The position numbers were made by a program, and so were the translations under genes. A stretch of DNA of 64,000 nucleotides, from positions 248,001 to 312,000 of the forward strand of contig NZ_FNPH01000003.1 in assembly GCF_900107255.1 (NCBI RefSeq), in the 5' to 3' direction. The stretch is from Micromonospora pattaloongensis. GTDB taxonomy: Bacteria > Actinomycetota > Actinomycetes > Mycobacteriales > Micromonosporaceae. Positions within the stretch are counted from its first letter, which is position 1; the number at the start of each line of letters is the position of its first letter. Below the pieces are notes generated by a model. It was not told the origin of the DNA. It did no database searches and saw only the letters and a program-made list of their open reading frames with translations. Positions 24,958-33,584 of the stretch are shown piece by piece.

Positions 24958-25977
24958 TCAGCGGCCGTCGAGGAGGGGCTGGGCGGGGTCCCAGCGGGTG
25001 CCCTCGGCGGCGTCGCGGCGACGGCGCGCGATGCCGCTGAGGGCCTCCAGCACCACGCGGTTACCCAGGTACGCGGTGATCTCGGCGTGGTCGTACGGCG
25101 GGGAGACCTCGACGACGTCCACGCCGACCACCGGCAGCTCGTAGCAGCAGCGCCGCACCGCGTCGAGCAGCTGTCGCGCGGTCAGCCCGCCCGGCTCCGG
25201 AGTGCCGGTGCCCGGCGCCATGCCGGGGTCGACCACGTCGACGTCGACCGAGAGGAAGACCCCGTCGCACTCGTCGGTCGCGATGTCGAACGCCTCGGTC
25301 AGGCAGGCGTCCAGGCCGCGCGCCACGATCTCGGTCATCTCGTACGACCGCATCCGCTGCCCGGCCATCCAGGAGAGCGTCTCCGGACCCGGCCAGTAGC
25401 CGCGCAGCCCGATCTGCAGGAAGCGGTCGCCGCGCACCGCGCCGGACTCGATCAGCCGCCGCATCGGCTGTCCGTGCCCGTACAGCGAGCCGAACTCCAC
25501 GTCACCGGTGTCGGCGTGCGCGTCGAAGTGCACCAGCGACACCCGACCGAAGCCGAGGTGCCGGGCGGCCCCGGTGGCGTCCGGCAGCGCGATGGTGTGG
25601 TCGCCGCCGAGCACGATCGGGATCGCGCCCGCGGCGGTGACCGCGTGCACCGCCTCCTCCAGCGCCGTCAGCGAGCCCTCGATGTCGCCGGCGAACATCT
25701 CGACGTCGCCGGCGTCGTAGACGGTGAGATCCTGCAGCGCGTCGACCCGCAGCGCCAACGAGGGGCGGGACCCGTCGTGCGGCAGGTAGCACGCCTGGCG
25801 GATCGCCGACGGACCGAAGCGGGTGCCGGGTCGGTGCGAGGTGCCGCCGTCGAAGGGGGCGCCGACGATGACCACGTCCGCGTCGGCGTACGTCGCGGGT
25901 TCGCCGAGGGCGCAGCGTTCGACCCCGAGGAACGTCACGTCCGGCCCGAACATCGGCCCGTAGCGCGGCAGCGTCAT
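24958..25977 (-). CDS. speB: Agmatinase / arginase-family ureohydrolase
   Basis: Di-manganese ureohydrolase of 339 aa, probably hydrolysing agmatine to putrescine and urea. All metal ligands are visible: His127 in GGDHTIALP, Asp152/His154/Asp156 in HFDAHADTGD and Asp245/Asp247 in SVDVDVVDPG. The TSHRPGTRFGPSAIR and EPGGLTARQLL blocks point to agmatinase rather than arginase, though related guanidino-acid hydrolases cannot be excluded. ATG 25977 overlaps the stop codon of the upstream dehydrogenase-like gene (ATGA). The gene closes a minus-strand run potD-potA-potB-potC-(saccharopine-DH-like)-speB, so putrescine import and production share one transcript. Confidence 0.88.
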   Translation of the reverse strand: MTLPRYGPMFGPDVTFLGVERCALGEPATYADADVVIVGAPFDGGTSHRPGTRFGPSAIRQACYLPHDGSRPSLALRVDALQDLTVYDAGDVEMFAGDIEGSLTALEEAVHAVTAAGAIPIVLGGDHTIALPDATGAARHLGFGRVSLVHFDAHADTGDVEFGSLYGHGQPMRRLIESGAVRGDRFLQIGLRGYWPGPETLSWMAGQRMRSYEMTEIVARGLDACLTEAFDIATDECDGVFLSVDVDVVDPGMAPGTGTPEPGGLTARQLLDAVRRCCYELPVVGVDVVEVSPPYDHAEITAYLGNRVVLEALSGIARRRRDAAEGTRWDPAQPLLDGR

Positions 25978-27200
25978 CGGCGCACGCCCCCGCCGCCGAC
26001 GGAGTCGCGCAGGCCCCACGGCGAGCCGTAGGCGGTGAGCAGGTCGAGGAACGGCTTGGGCGGCAGCGCCTCGGGGCCGAGAACGCCGGTGCCGGACCAC
26101 TGGCCCGAGGCGAGCAGCTCCAGCGCCACCACCGGGTTGATCGCGGTCTGCCAGACCACCGCCTGGTGGCCGTACTCGGCCATCGACCACTCGTTGTCCA
26201 CCACGTGGTAGAGGTACACCTCGCGCGGCGAGCCGTCCTTACCCGTGCCGGTGACCCAGGTGCCGGCGCAGGTCTTGCCGCGCATCCTGTCGCCGAGCGT
26301 CGCCGGGTCCGGCAGGCAGGCCGCGACCACGTCCCGCGGCGACACCGACGCGCCCCCGACGGACACCGGTCGGGTCGAGTCCAGCCCGAGCTTGTGCAAC
26401 GTCTTGAGCACCTCGATGAACTCGTTGCCCAGGCCGTACTTGAAGGTCACCCGCTTCGCCGGCACCCAGCGCGGGATCAGCAGCACCTCCTCGTGCTCCA
26501 CGTTGACGCACTCGACCGGGCCGATCCCCTCCGGGAAGTCGAAGACCTCGGGCTCGGAGAACGGCGCGGTGGTGAACCAGCCGCGGTCGGCCTCCCAGAT
26601 CACCGGCGGGTTCAGGCACTCCTCGATCGTGGTCCAGATGGAGAACGAGGGCGCGAACTCGTAGCCGTCGACCACCAGGTTCGCGCCGTCACGCACGCCG
26701 ATCTCGTCGATCGAGGCGAAGAGCTCGTCGGCGGCGTACCGGGCGAAGACGTCGGAGAGCCCCGGCTCCACGCCGATCCCGACCAGCGCCAGCCGGCCGG
26801 AGTCCGCCCAGGCGGGCTCGGCCGCGAACTGCTCGTCGCCGAGCTTCACGCCGCATCGTCCGTGCGGGTCCTCCGGGTCGGGCCGGGACAGCGACATCGC
26901 CATGTCCAGATAGTCGGCGCCCGCGGCCAGCGCGCCGGAGAAGATCGGCATCACGAAGCGCGGATCGACGGCGTTCAGCACGTGCGTGATGCGGTGCTCG
27001 CGGCAGAGCGCGGTCACCGCGTCGGCCGAGGAGGCGTCGACGGTGGCCGGCACGAACCGGTCGTCGAGACCGGCCACCGCGCGCCGCGCGCGGTCGGGGT
27101 CGTAGTCGGCCACGACCATCGTCTCGAAGAAGGAGCGCCGGGCCGCGATGGCGACGGCGGCGGAGCCGACGCCGCCGGCGCCGACGAGCAGGATGCGCAT
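25974..27200 (-). CDS. Saccharopine-dehydrogenase-like NAD(P)-binding protein
   Basis: A 408-aa protein with an N-terminal Rossmann motif (RILLVGAGGVGSAAVAIAAR) and the overall plan of saccharopine dehydrogenase/carboxynorspermidine dehydrogenase-type enzymes: HVLNAVDPRFVMPIFSGALAAGADYLDMA in the middle, VGIGVEPGLSDVFARYAADE, and a C-terminal catalytic domain with WTTIEECLNPPV. In polyamine loci such proteins reduce or oxidise C-N bonds (carboxynorspermidine, homospermidine or lysine derivatives), so a role in polyamine interconversion is plausible; the exact substrate cannot be deduced. It lies between the Pot transporter and agmatinase genes, overlapping speB by 4 nt and trailing potC by 25 nt. 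Confidence 0.7.
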   Translation of the reverse strand: MRILLVGAGGVGSAAVAIAARRSFFETMVVADYDPDRARRAVAGLDDRFVPATVDASSADAVTALCREHRITHVLNAVDPRFVMPIFSGALAAGADYLDMAMSLSRPDPEDPHGRCGVKLGDEQFAAEPAWADSGRLALVGIGVEPGLSDVFARYAADELFASIDEIGVRDGANLVVDGYEFAPSFSIWTTIEECLNPPVIWEADRGWFTTAPFSEPEVFDFPEGIGPVECVNVEHEEVLLIPRWVPAKRVTFKYGLGNEFIEVLKTLHKLGLDSTRPVSVGGASVSPRDVVAACLPDPATLGDRMRGKTCAGTWVTGTGKDGSPREVYLYHVVDNEWSMAEYGHQAVVWQTAINPVVALELLASGQWSGTGVLGPEALPPKPFLDLLTAYGSPWGLRDSVGGGGVRR

Positions 27201-27225
27201 GGAAAAACCTTTCCGGGTACGGAGC

Positions 27226-28026
27226 TCAGGCGGCCACGCCGCGCCGCCGCCGGACCGAGCCGCCCAACACCAGCAGCAGCGCGATCACGAACATGGCGGT
27301 GCCGATCACGTTCACCTGCGGCGGGATGCCGCGCTGCGCGGCGCCCCAGACGTACATCGGGAACGTGACGGTCGAGCTGCCGGCGTTGAAGTTGGTGATG
27401 ATGAAGTCGTCGAAGGAGAGCGAGAACGACAGCAGCGCCGCCGCGAGGATGCCCGGGAAGACCAGCGGGAACGTGACCCGGCGGAAGGTCTGCCACTCGC
27501 TGGCGTAGAGGTCCATCGCCGCCTCCTCGAGCCGGGCGTCCAGCCCGGCCAGCCGCGCCTTCACGGTGACCACCACGAAGGAGACGCAGAACATCACGTG
27601 GGCGATCACCACGGTCCAGAACCCGAGCGGCATCCCGGCGGCGACGAAGAGCGCGAGCAGCGACGAGCCCATCACGACCTCGGGCGTCGCCATCGGCAGG
27701 AAGATCAGCAGGTTGGTGGCGGCCCGGCCGCGGAAACGGTGCCGGACCATCGCGAACGCCATCAGCGTGCCGAGCAGCGTGGCGACGAGCGTCGCGAGCA
27801 GTCCGATCTGGACACTGAGTAGCAGCGACGAACACATGTCGCCGGGGCCGCAGGGGTTGCGCCAGTTGTCGAGCGTGAACTCGTTGAAGTCGTAGGAGAG
27901 CCGGTTCGAGGGGCGGTTGAACGACAGCGCCGCCACCACGGCGATCGGCAGGAACAGGTAGCCGAGCACGAGCAGCGCGAGCGCGAGCACCCAGCGCTCC
28001 GCGATCCAGCGTCCGAACCTCATCAC
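27226..28026 (-). CDS. potC: Polyamine ABC transporter permease (PotC type)
   Basis: Inner-membrane permease of 266 aa with six predicted helices and the EAA loop (ARLAGLDARLEEAAMDLYASEWQTFRRVTFPLV) that contacts the ATPase. Pairs with potB to form the channel of the spermidine/putrescine importer. GTG 28026 or the adjacent ATG 28023 overlaps the potB stop codon, showing coupling. Confidence 0.88.
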   Translation of the reverse strand: MMRFGRWIAERWVLALALLVLGYLFLPIAVVAALSFNRPSNRLSYDFNEFTLDNWRNPCGPGDMCSSLLLSVQIGLLATLVATLLGTLMAFAMVRHRFRGRAATNLLIFLPMATPEVVMGSSLLALFVAAGMPLGFWTVVIAHVMFCVSFVVVTVKARLAGLDARLEEAAMDLYASEWQTFRRVTFPLVFPGILAAALLSFSLSFDDFIITNFNAGSSTVTFPMYVWGAAQRGIPPQVNVIGTAMFVIALLLVLGGSVRRRRGVAA

Positions 28027-28943
28027 ACCACCTCGTCGGTACCGGCCCGGCGCACGTACACGAAGACGATCGCCAGGATCACCGCCATGAAGAGGAAGGA
28101 GAGCGCCGCGGCCTGCGGGTAGTCCAGCCGCACCAGGAACGCCGAGTCGATGACGTTGCCGATCATGTATTCGTTGGGGGTGCCGAGCAGCTCGGCGTTG
28201 ATGTAGTCACCGGACGCGGGGATGAAGAAGAGCAGCGTCCCGGCGACCAGCCCCGGCATCGACAACGGCAGCGTCACCCGGCGGAAGACGCGCACGGGGC
28301 TGGCGTACAGGTCGCTCGCCGCCTCCAGCAGCCGGTAGTCCAACCGTTCCAGGTTGGCGTAGAGCGGAAGCACCATGAACGGCAGGAAGTTGTAGGTCAG
28401 GCCGAGCACCACCGCGGCGGGCGTGGCGAGCAGCCGGCCGTCGGGGGCGAGCAGGTGCAGGTCGCGCAGCAGGCCCACCAGCCAGCCGTTGTCCGACAGG
28501 ATCGTCTTCCAGGCGAGCGTGCGCAGCAGGAAGCTGGTGAACATCGGCGCGACGACGCAGACCAGCATCAGGTTCTTCCACCGGCCGGCCTTCTGCGCGA
28601 TCGCGTACGCCAGCGGGTAGCCCAGCAGCACGGCGAGCACCGTGGCGATGCCGGCATAGGCGAACGAGCGCGCGAACTGCGGCCAGTACGCCGCCAGCGC
28701 GTCCGGGTAGTTGCCGAACGCCCAGGTCATGGCGTAACCCAGGTCGAGCGAGCCGGCGGGGTCGTAGAGGCTGGTCGCGGCGAGCTGCACCGCCGGCACC
28801 GCGAAGAACAACGCCAGCCACAGCGCGCCGGGCAGCAACAGCAGGTACGGCAGCAGCCGGCGGCGTCGCTGCCCGGCGACCGGCTCCCGGACGGTGTCCT
28901 TCGGCCCGCCGACCGGCGCACCGACGTGCGACAGCACGCTCAT
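28023..28943 (-). CDS. potB: Polyamine ABC transporter permease (PotB type)
   Basis: Permease subunit of 306 aa: cytoplasmic N-terminus, then six helices, with the EAA loop ERLDYRLLEAASDLYASPVRVFRRVTLPL between helices 4 and 5. ATG 28943 overlaps the potA stop codon (ATGA); the frame is open much further upstream but there it only shadows potA and potD. Works with PotC, PotA and PotD in the same operon. Confidence 0.88.
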   Translation of the reverse strand: MSVLSHVGAPVGGPKDTVREPVAGQRRRRLLPYLLLLPGALWLALFFAVPAVQLAATSLYDPAGSLDLGYAMTWAFGNYPDALAAYWPQFARSFAYAGIATVLAVLLGYPLAYAIAQKAGRWKNLMLVCVVAPMFTSFLLRTLAWKTILSDNGWLVGLLRDLHLLAPDGRLLATPAAVVLGLTYNFLPFMVLPLYANLERLDYRLLEAASDLYASPVRVFRRVTLPLSMPGLVAGTLLFFIPASGDYINAELLGTPNEYMIGNVIDSAFLVRLDYPQAAALSFLFMAVILAIVFVYVRRAGTDEVV

Positions 28944-30091
28944 GACGCCGCCGCCACCGCGTCCGGCAGGATCGGCGCGGTCCGGTCGCCGGCCCCGGCC
29001 TCGCGCGGCAGCACGAACGCGTGCGCGGGGTGCCAGTGCGCGGTCACCGGGGTGCCGATCGGCACCTGGCCGCCGATCCCGGTGTTGGGGGCGAAGACGG
29101 CGAGCTCCGCGCCCCAGGCGGTGCGGACCAGGTACTGGGTGCTCACCCCGACGTACGAGGAGTCGGTCACCACGCCGTTCACGCCCTGGTGTCCGGCGGG
29201 GAGCGGGTCGCCGGCCGGCGCCAGGAAGAGCTTCTCCGGGCGTACGCCCAGGTGGACGTCGCCCTGCCGGACCCGTGCCCGCTCGACCGGCACCGAGAAC
29301 CGCGACCCGTACGCCTCGATCAGCAGGTCCGCGCCGGACGTCCCGGTGACCGTCCCGGCGAGCAGGTTGGACTGGCCGAGGAAGTTCGCCACGAACGCGG
29401 TCGCGGGGAACTCGTAGATCTCGGCGGGCGCGCCGAGCTGCTCGATGCGCCCGGCGTTCATCACCGCGACCGTGTCGGCCATCGTCATGGCCTCCTCCTG
29501 GTCGTGGGTGACGTGCACGAACGTGATCCCGACCTCGGTCTGGATGCGCTTGAGTTCGATCTGCATCTGCCGGCGCAGCTTGAGGTCGAGCGCGCCGAGC
29601 GGCTCGTCGAGCAGCAGCACCTGCGGGTGGTTGATCAGCGCCCGGGCCAGCGCGACCCGCTGCTGCTGGCCGCCGGAGAGCTGGTTGGGCCGGCGCTTGC
29701 CGTACCCCTCCAGCTGCACCAGCGACAGCATCCGCTCGACCTGCCCGGCGATCTCCTTCACGCGGCGGCGGCGCAGTCCGAACGCCACGTTCTCGAAGAT
29801 GTCGAGGTGCGGGAAGAGCGCGTAGCTCTGGAAGACCGTGTTCACCGGCCGCTTGTACGGCCGCAGCCGGCTGATCTCCGCCCCGCCGAGCAGGATCTGT
29901 CCGGAGGTGGGCTGCTCCAGGCCGGCGACCATCCGCAGCGTGGTCGTCTTGCCGCAGCCCGAGGCGCCGAGCAGCGCGAAGAACGATCCCTGGGGGATGG
30001 TGAGGCTGAGATCGTCCACCGCCGTGAAGATCCCGAACCGCTTGGTGACGTTTGCCAGGCGCAGGTCGCCCGCCGGCCCGTTGTTCGCCAT
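28940..30091 (-). CDS. potA: Polyamine ABC transporter ATP-binding protein
   Basis: ATPase subunit of 383 aa. Walker A GASGCGKTT (42-50), Q-loop FQSYALFPHLD, signature LSGGQ (137-141), Walker B VLLLDEP (157-163) and the switch His in HVTHDQEEAM are intact. The C-terminal TOBE-type domain (about 250-380) is typical of PotA/CysA-like importers. It energises uptake of putrescine/spermidine; the gene sits 6 nt after potD and overlaps potB. Confidence 0.92.
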   Translation of the reverse strand: MANNGPAGDLRLANVTKRFGIFTAVDDLSLTIPQGSFFALLGASGCGKTTTLRMVAGLEQPTSGQILLGGAEISRLRPYKRPVNTVFQSYALFPHLDIFENVAFGLRRRRVKEIAGQVERMLSLVQLEGYGKRRPNQLSGGQQQRVALARALINHPQVLLLDEPLGALDLKLRRQMQIELKRIQTEVGITFVHVTHDQEEAMTMADTVAVMNAGRIEQLGAPAEIYEFPATAFVANFLGQSNLLAGTVTGTSGADLLIEAYGSRFSVPVERARVRQGDVHLGVRPEKLFLAPAGDPLPAGHQGVNGVVTDSSYVGVSTQYLVRTAWGAELAVFAPNTGIGGQVPIGTPVTAHWHPAHAFVLPREAGAGDRTAPILPDAVAAAS

Positions 30092-30097
30092 CGTCGA

Positions 30098-31324
30098 CTA
30101 CGCCCCGATCACTTGCTGGAACTTCTGCTCGTACGACCGTTCCTGCGCCTCGTCGAGGGCCATGAAGACCTTGGTGCGGGCGAGGATCGTGTGGTCCGGG
30201 AAGATCAGCGGGTTCTTCGCGAGCTCGGGGTCGATCTTCTCGGCCTCGGCCTGCGCGCCCTCGACCGGGCAGATGTAGTTGACGTACGCCGCGACCTCGG
30301 CCGCCACCTTCGGGTCGTAGTAGTGGTTCATGAGCTTCTCGGCGTTGCTCTTGTGGCTCGACCTGTTCGGCACGACCATGTTGTCCGAGAACATGATCGC
30401 CCCGGACTCGGGCACCACGAACTGGATCTTCGGGTTGTCGGCGGCGAGCTGGACGACGTCGCCGGACCATCCGATGCAGGCGACGATGTCCCCCTTGGCG
30501 AGCTCCGGGGCGTAGTCGTTGCCGGTGAACCGGCGGATCTGGCCGCCGGCCACGGCCTTGCGCAGCTTCTCCAGCGCGTCGTCGAACTGCGCGTCGGTGA
30601 ACTTGGTCGGATCGTGCCCGTTCGACTGCAGCAGCAGGCCCATCGTGTCGCGCATCTCCGACAGCGCGGTCACCTTCCCCTTCAGGTCGGGGCGGGTGAG
30701 CAGCTCGTCGACGGTACGCACGTCCTTGGCGACGGTGCCGTTGAAGGCGATGCCGGCGATGCCGGACTGCCACGGCACGCCGTACTCGTCGTTGGTGTCG
30801 AAGGAGCGGGCCCGCAGCGACAGCAGCCGCTTGGCCTCGACGTTGGGCAGGTTGGTCTTGTCGAGCTTCTGCAGCCAGCCGAGCCGGATCATCCGCGCGG
30901 CGAGCCAGTCGGTGAGGACCATGATGTCCCGTCCGGTGGGCTGGCAGCCGGCGAGCTGGTTGCGCACCTTGCCGAAGAACTCGTTGTTGTCGTTGATGTC
31001 CTCGTTGTACGTGACCTGGATGCCGGTCTGCTGCTGGAAGGCGAGCAGCGTCGGTCGCTTCGACTCGTCCTTCTCGTCGACGTCGATATACTGCGGCCAG
31101 TTGGAGAAGTTGATGGTCTTCTCACCGGCGGAGAGGTCGTCGCTGACGCAGCTGCCCTCGGCCTTGCGCGCGCCCGCGGTGCCGCAGCCGGCCAATGTGA
31201 CGCCGGCGCCGAGCAGCGCCCCGGACGCGAGGATGCCCCGCATGACGGCGCGCCGCGACGCGCGCGCCAGGCCGAGCACGGCCGCGGTTTCCGGTGAGGG
31301 TGACAGACGAGGTCGCTTGCGCAT
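30098..31324 (-). CDS. potD: Polyamine ABC transporter substrate-binding lipoprotein
   Basis: A 408-aa solute-binding protein anchored to the membrane. The N-terminus has a twin-arginine (ASRRAVMRG, Arg24-Arg25) and a lipobox LAGC with Cys47, so it is probably a Tat-exported lipoprotein. The mature part resembles PotD/PotF: INFSNWPQYID, TYNEDINDNNEFFGKV, IMVLTDW, GIAGIAFNG and the later PESGAIMFSDNMVVPNRSSHK, which includes the acidic and aromatic polyamine contacts. ATG 31324 was chosen as the start of the signal region. First gene of the pot operon; the divergent Lrp gene begins 228 bp away. Confidence 0.88.
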   Translation of the reverse strand: MRKRPRLSPSPETAAVLGLARASRRAVMRGILASGALLGAGVTLAGCGTAGARKAEGSCVSDDLSAGEKTINFSNWPQYIDVDEKDESKRPTLLAFQQQTGIQVTYNEDINDNNEFFGKVRNQLAGCQPTGRDIMVLTDWLAARMIRLGWLQKLDKTNLPNVEAKRLLSLRARSFDTNDEYGVPWQSGIAGIAFNGTVAKDVRTVDELLTRPDLKGKVTALSEMRDTMGLLLQSNGHDPTKFTDAQFDDALEKLRKAVAGGQIRRFTGNDYAPELAKGDIVACIGWSGDVVQLAADNPKIQFVVPESGAIMFSDNMVVPNRSSHKSNAEKLMNHYYDPKVAAEVAAYVNYICPVEGAQAEAEKIDPELAKNPLIFPDHTILARTKVFMALDEAQERSYEQKFQQVIGA

Positions 31325-31552
31325 GTGCGGGCTCCCGAGAGGGGTCGACAGACGTGACGGGGTGTGCCGGTCGGCGTAAGCCAGGGTGCGATCCGAGGCC
31401 CGATCTTGACATGCTGTAACCGGCATCACAAGGGATTCCGTCGTGAATATCGCTCCCGCCTACGAAATGCGCCACAATCGCACGCGCCGTCCGCGATCGC
31501 GGGGCCGCCGGGCAGCACACTCGAAACGACCGGGACATACGGGGGAAACGAC
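31325..31552. promoter_or_regulatory. Divergent promoter region between potD and the Lrp-type regulator
   Basis: This 228-bp region must hold both promoters. A TTGACA hexamer at about 31405-31410 and an imperfect palindrome TGCTGTAACCGGCA directly after it stand out; a similar GCTGT...GGTAACAC...GCATCA string occurs upstream of the aminotransferase gene near 32120-32145. These could be operators of the Lrp-type protein, an inference from position. Confidence 0.4.
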
Positions 31553-32065
31553 ATGATCAACCGGCATGGCGACGATCGTCGCGGCGGCGGGCGCCGGGTG
31601 GTGCTGCGGGAGGGGAGCAACGCGCTCCTCGACGACGTCGCGAAACAGATCATCGAGCAGCTGCAGGAGGACGGCCGGCGGCCGTACGCGGCGATCGGCA
31701 AGGCGGTCGGGCTCTCCGAGGCGGCGGTGCGCCAGCGCGTGCAGCGACTGCTCGACGCCGGCGTGATGCAGATCGTCGCGGTGACGGACCCGCTCCAGCT
31801 CGGCTTCCCCCGGCAGGCGATGATCGGCCTGCGCACCTCCGGCGACCTGGAGCGGGTCGCGGACCGGCTGGCCGAGCTGGAGGAGGTGGACTACGTCGTG
31901 ATCACCGCGGGGTCGTTCGACCTGCTCACCGAGGTTGTCTGCCGCAACGACGACCACCTGCTGGAGATCCTGCAGCGGCTGCGGGCCGTGGAGGGCGTGG
32001 TGTCGACGGAGGCGTTCGTCTACCTCAAGCTCCGTAAGCAGACCTACAGCTGGGGCACTGCGTAA
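31553..32065 (+). CDS. Lrp/AsnC-family transcriptional regulator
   Basis: A 170-aa DNA-binding regulator. The helix-turn-helix is AKQIIEQLQEDGRRPYAAIGKAVGLSEAAVRQRVQRLLDAGV (about residues 25-70); the rest is the RAM/AsnC ligand-binding domain (FPRQAMIGLRTSGDLERVADRLAELEEVDYVVITAGSFDLL, then TEAFVYLKLRKQTYSW). ATG 31553 has GGGGG 7-11 nt upstream. Divergent from potD and upstream of a putrescine-type aminotransferase, so it is the best candidate for the local polyamine/amino-acid-responsive regulator. Confidence 0.88.
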   Translation: MINRHGDDRRGGGRRVVLREGSNALLDDVAKQIIEQLQEDGRRPYAAIGKAVGLSEAAVRQRVQRLLDAGVMQIVAVTDPLQLGFPRQAMIGLRTSGDLERVADRLAELEEVDYVVITAGSFDLLTEVVCRNDDHLLEILQRLRAVEGVVSTEAFVYLKLRKQTYSWGTA

Positions 32066-32219
32066 TTCGTGGCTGAAGGCGAGCTGGGCCACTGATTTCG
32101 TCGCCTGTCGCCGTTATGGCTGTCGGTAACACTTGCATCAGGGCGGACCGCTGTGCGATAACCGTGACCAGAGCGGCCGGCGCTGACCCGCACCGGCCCG
32201 ACGACGCGATGGGGCTGAC

Positions 32220-33566
32220 ATGGCCAACGCCACCGACCACCTCTGGATGCATTTCACCCGGATGTCCAGCTACCGCGACGGCGAGGTGCCGACCATCGTC
32301 CGCGGCGAGGGCGCGTACGTCTGGGACTCCCGGGGACGCCGCTACCTCGACGGACTGGCCGGGCTGTTCGTCGTCAACGCCGGCCACGGCCGCACCGAGC
32401 TGGCCGAGGCCGCCGCGAAGCAGGCCTCCGAGCTCGCGTACTTCCCGCTCTGGTCGTACGCCCACCCGACCGCCGTCGAGCTGGCCGAGCGGATCGCGGC
32501 GTTGACCCCCGGCGACCTCAACCGGATCTTCTTCACGACGGGTGGATCCGAGGCGGTCGAGTCGGCGTGGAAACTCGCCCGCGCCTACTTCAAGCGGACC
32601 GGCAAGCCCACCAAACACAAGGTCGTCAGCCGCTACATCGCCTACCACGGCACCTCGATGGGGGCCCTGTCGATCACCGGACTGCCGGGCATCAAGAGCG
32701 ACTTCGAGCCGCTCGTCCCGGGCGGCATCAAGGTGCCCAACACCAACTTCTACCGCGCGCCGGAGCACGGGGACTCCCCCGAGGCGTTCGGCCGGTGGGC
32801 GGCCGACGAAATCGGCCGGGCCATCGAGCGCGAGGGGCCGGAGACGGTGGCCGCGGTCTTCCTGGAGCCGGTGCAGAACTCCGGCGGCTGCTTCCCGCCG
32901 CCGCCCGGCTACTTCGAGCGGGTCCGCGAGATCTGCGACGCGTACGACGTACTGCTCGTCTCCGACGAGGTGATCTGCTCCTGGGGCCGGCTCGGCGAGT
33001 ACTTCGGGGCCCAGCGCTACGGCTACCAACCCGACATCATCACCACCGCGAAGGGCATCACCTCCGGCTACGCCCCGCTCGGCGCGATGATCGCCTCAGA
33101 CCGGCTGATCGAGCCGTTCCTGCACGACAGCAGCATGTTCGCGCACGGCATCACCTTCGGCGGGCACCCCGTCTCGTGCGCGGTGGCGCTCGCCAACCTC
33201 GACGTCTTCGCCCGTGAGGACCTGGTCGGGCACGTGCGCGCCACCGAGGGGGCCTTCCGGTCCACCCTGGAGAAGCTGACCGACCTGCCGATCGTCGGCG
33301 ACGTCCGCGGCGACGGCTACTTCTACGGGATCGAACTGGTCAAGGACAAGGCGACCAGGGAGACGTTCGACGAGGCGGAGTCCGAGCGCCTGCTGCGCGG
33401 CTTCCTCTCCGGCGCGCTGTTCGAGGCCGGGCTCTACTGCCGCGCCGACGACCGCGGCGACCCGGTCGTCCAGCTCGCCCCGCCGCTGATCGCCGAGCAG
33501 GCCCAGTTCGATGAGATCGAGCAGATCCTGCGCGCGGTCCTGACCGAGGCGTGGCAGCGGCTCTGA
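32220..33566 (+). CDS. Class III aminotransferase, putrescine-pyruvate type
   Basis: PLP-dependent omega-aminotransferase of 448 aa, close in pattern to SpuC-like putrescine:pyruvate and beta-alanine:pyruvate transaminases: WMHFTRMSSY at the N-terminus, FFTTGGSEAVESAWKLARAY, SRYIAYHGTSMGALSITGLPG, LLVSDEVICSWGRLGE and the Schiff-base Lys in IITTAKGITSGYAPLGA. In this block it would make 4-aminobutanal from putrescine, the substrate of the dehydrogenase at 18872. It stands alone on the plus strand, 154 nt after the Lrp-type gene. Confidence 0.85.
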   Translation: MANATDHLWMHFTRMSSYRDGEVPTIVRGEGAYVWDSRGRRYLDGLAGLFVVNAGHGRTELAEAAAKQASELAYFPLWSYAHPTAVELAERIAALTPGDLNRIFFTTGGSEAVESAWKLARAYFKRTGKPTKHKVVSRYIAYHGTSMGALSITGLPGIKSDFEPLVPGGIKVPNTNFYRAPEHGDSPEAFGRWAADEIGRAIEREGPETVAAVFLEPVQNSGGCFPPPPGYFERVREICDAYDVLLVSDEVICSWGRLGEYFGAQRYGYQPDIITTAKGITSGYAPLGAMIASDRLIEPFLHDSSMFAHGITFGGHPVSCAVALANLDVFAREDLVGHVRATEGAFRSTLEKLTDLPIVGDVRGDGYFYGIELVKDKATRETFDEAESERLLRGFLSGALFEAGLYCRADDRGDPVVQLAPPLIAEQAQFDEIEQILRAVLTEAWQRL

Positions 33567-33584
33567 CGCCGAATATCCGACCCT

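Noticed and set aside
28944..30773. Upstream extension of the potB frame through potA and potD
   Set aside because: The extension is Arg/Gly-rich filler; potA and potD are intact genes in other frames, and ATG 28943 overlaps the potA stop codon as expected for an operon.
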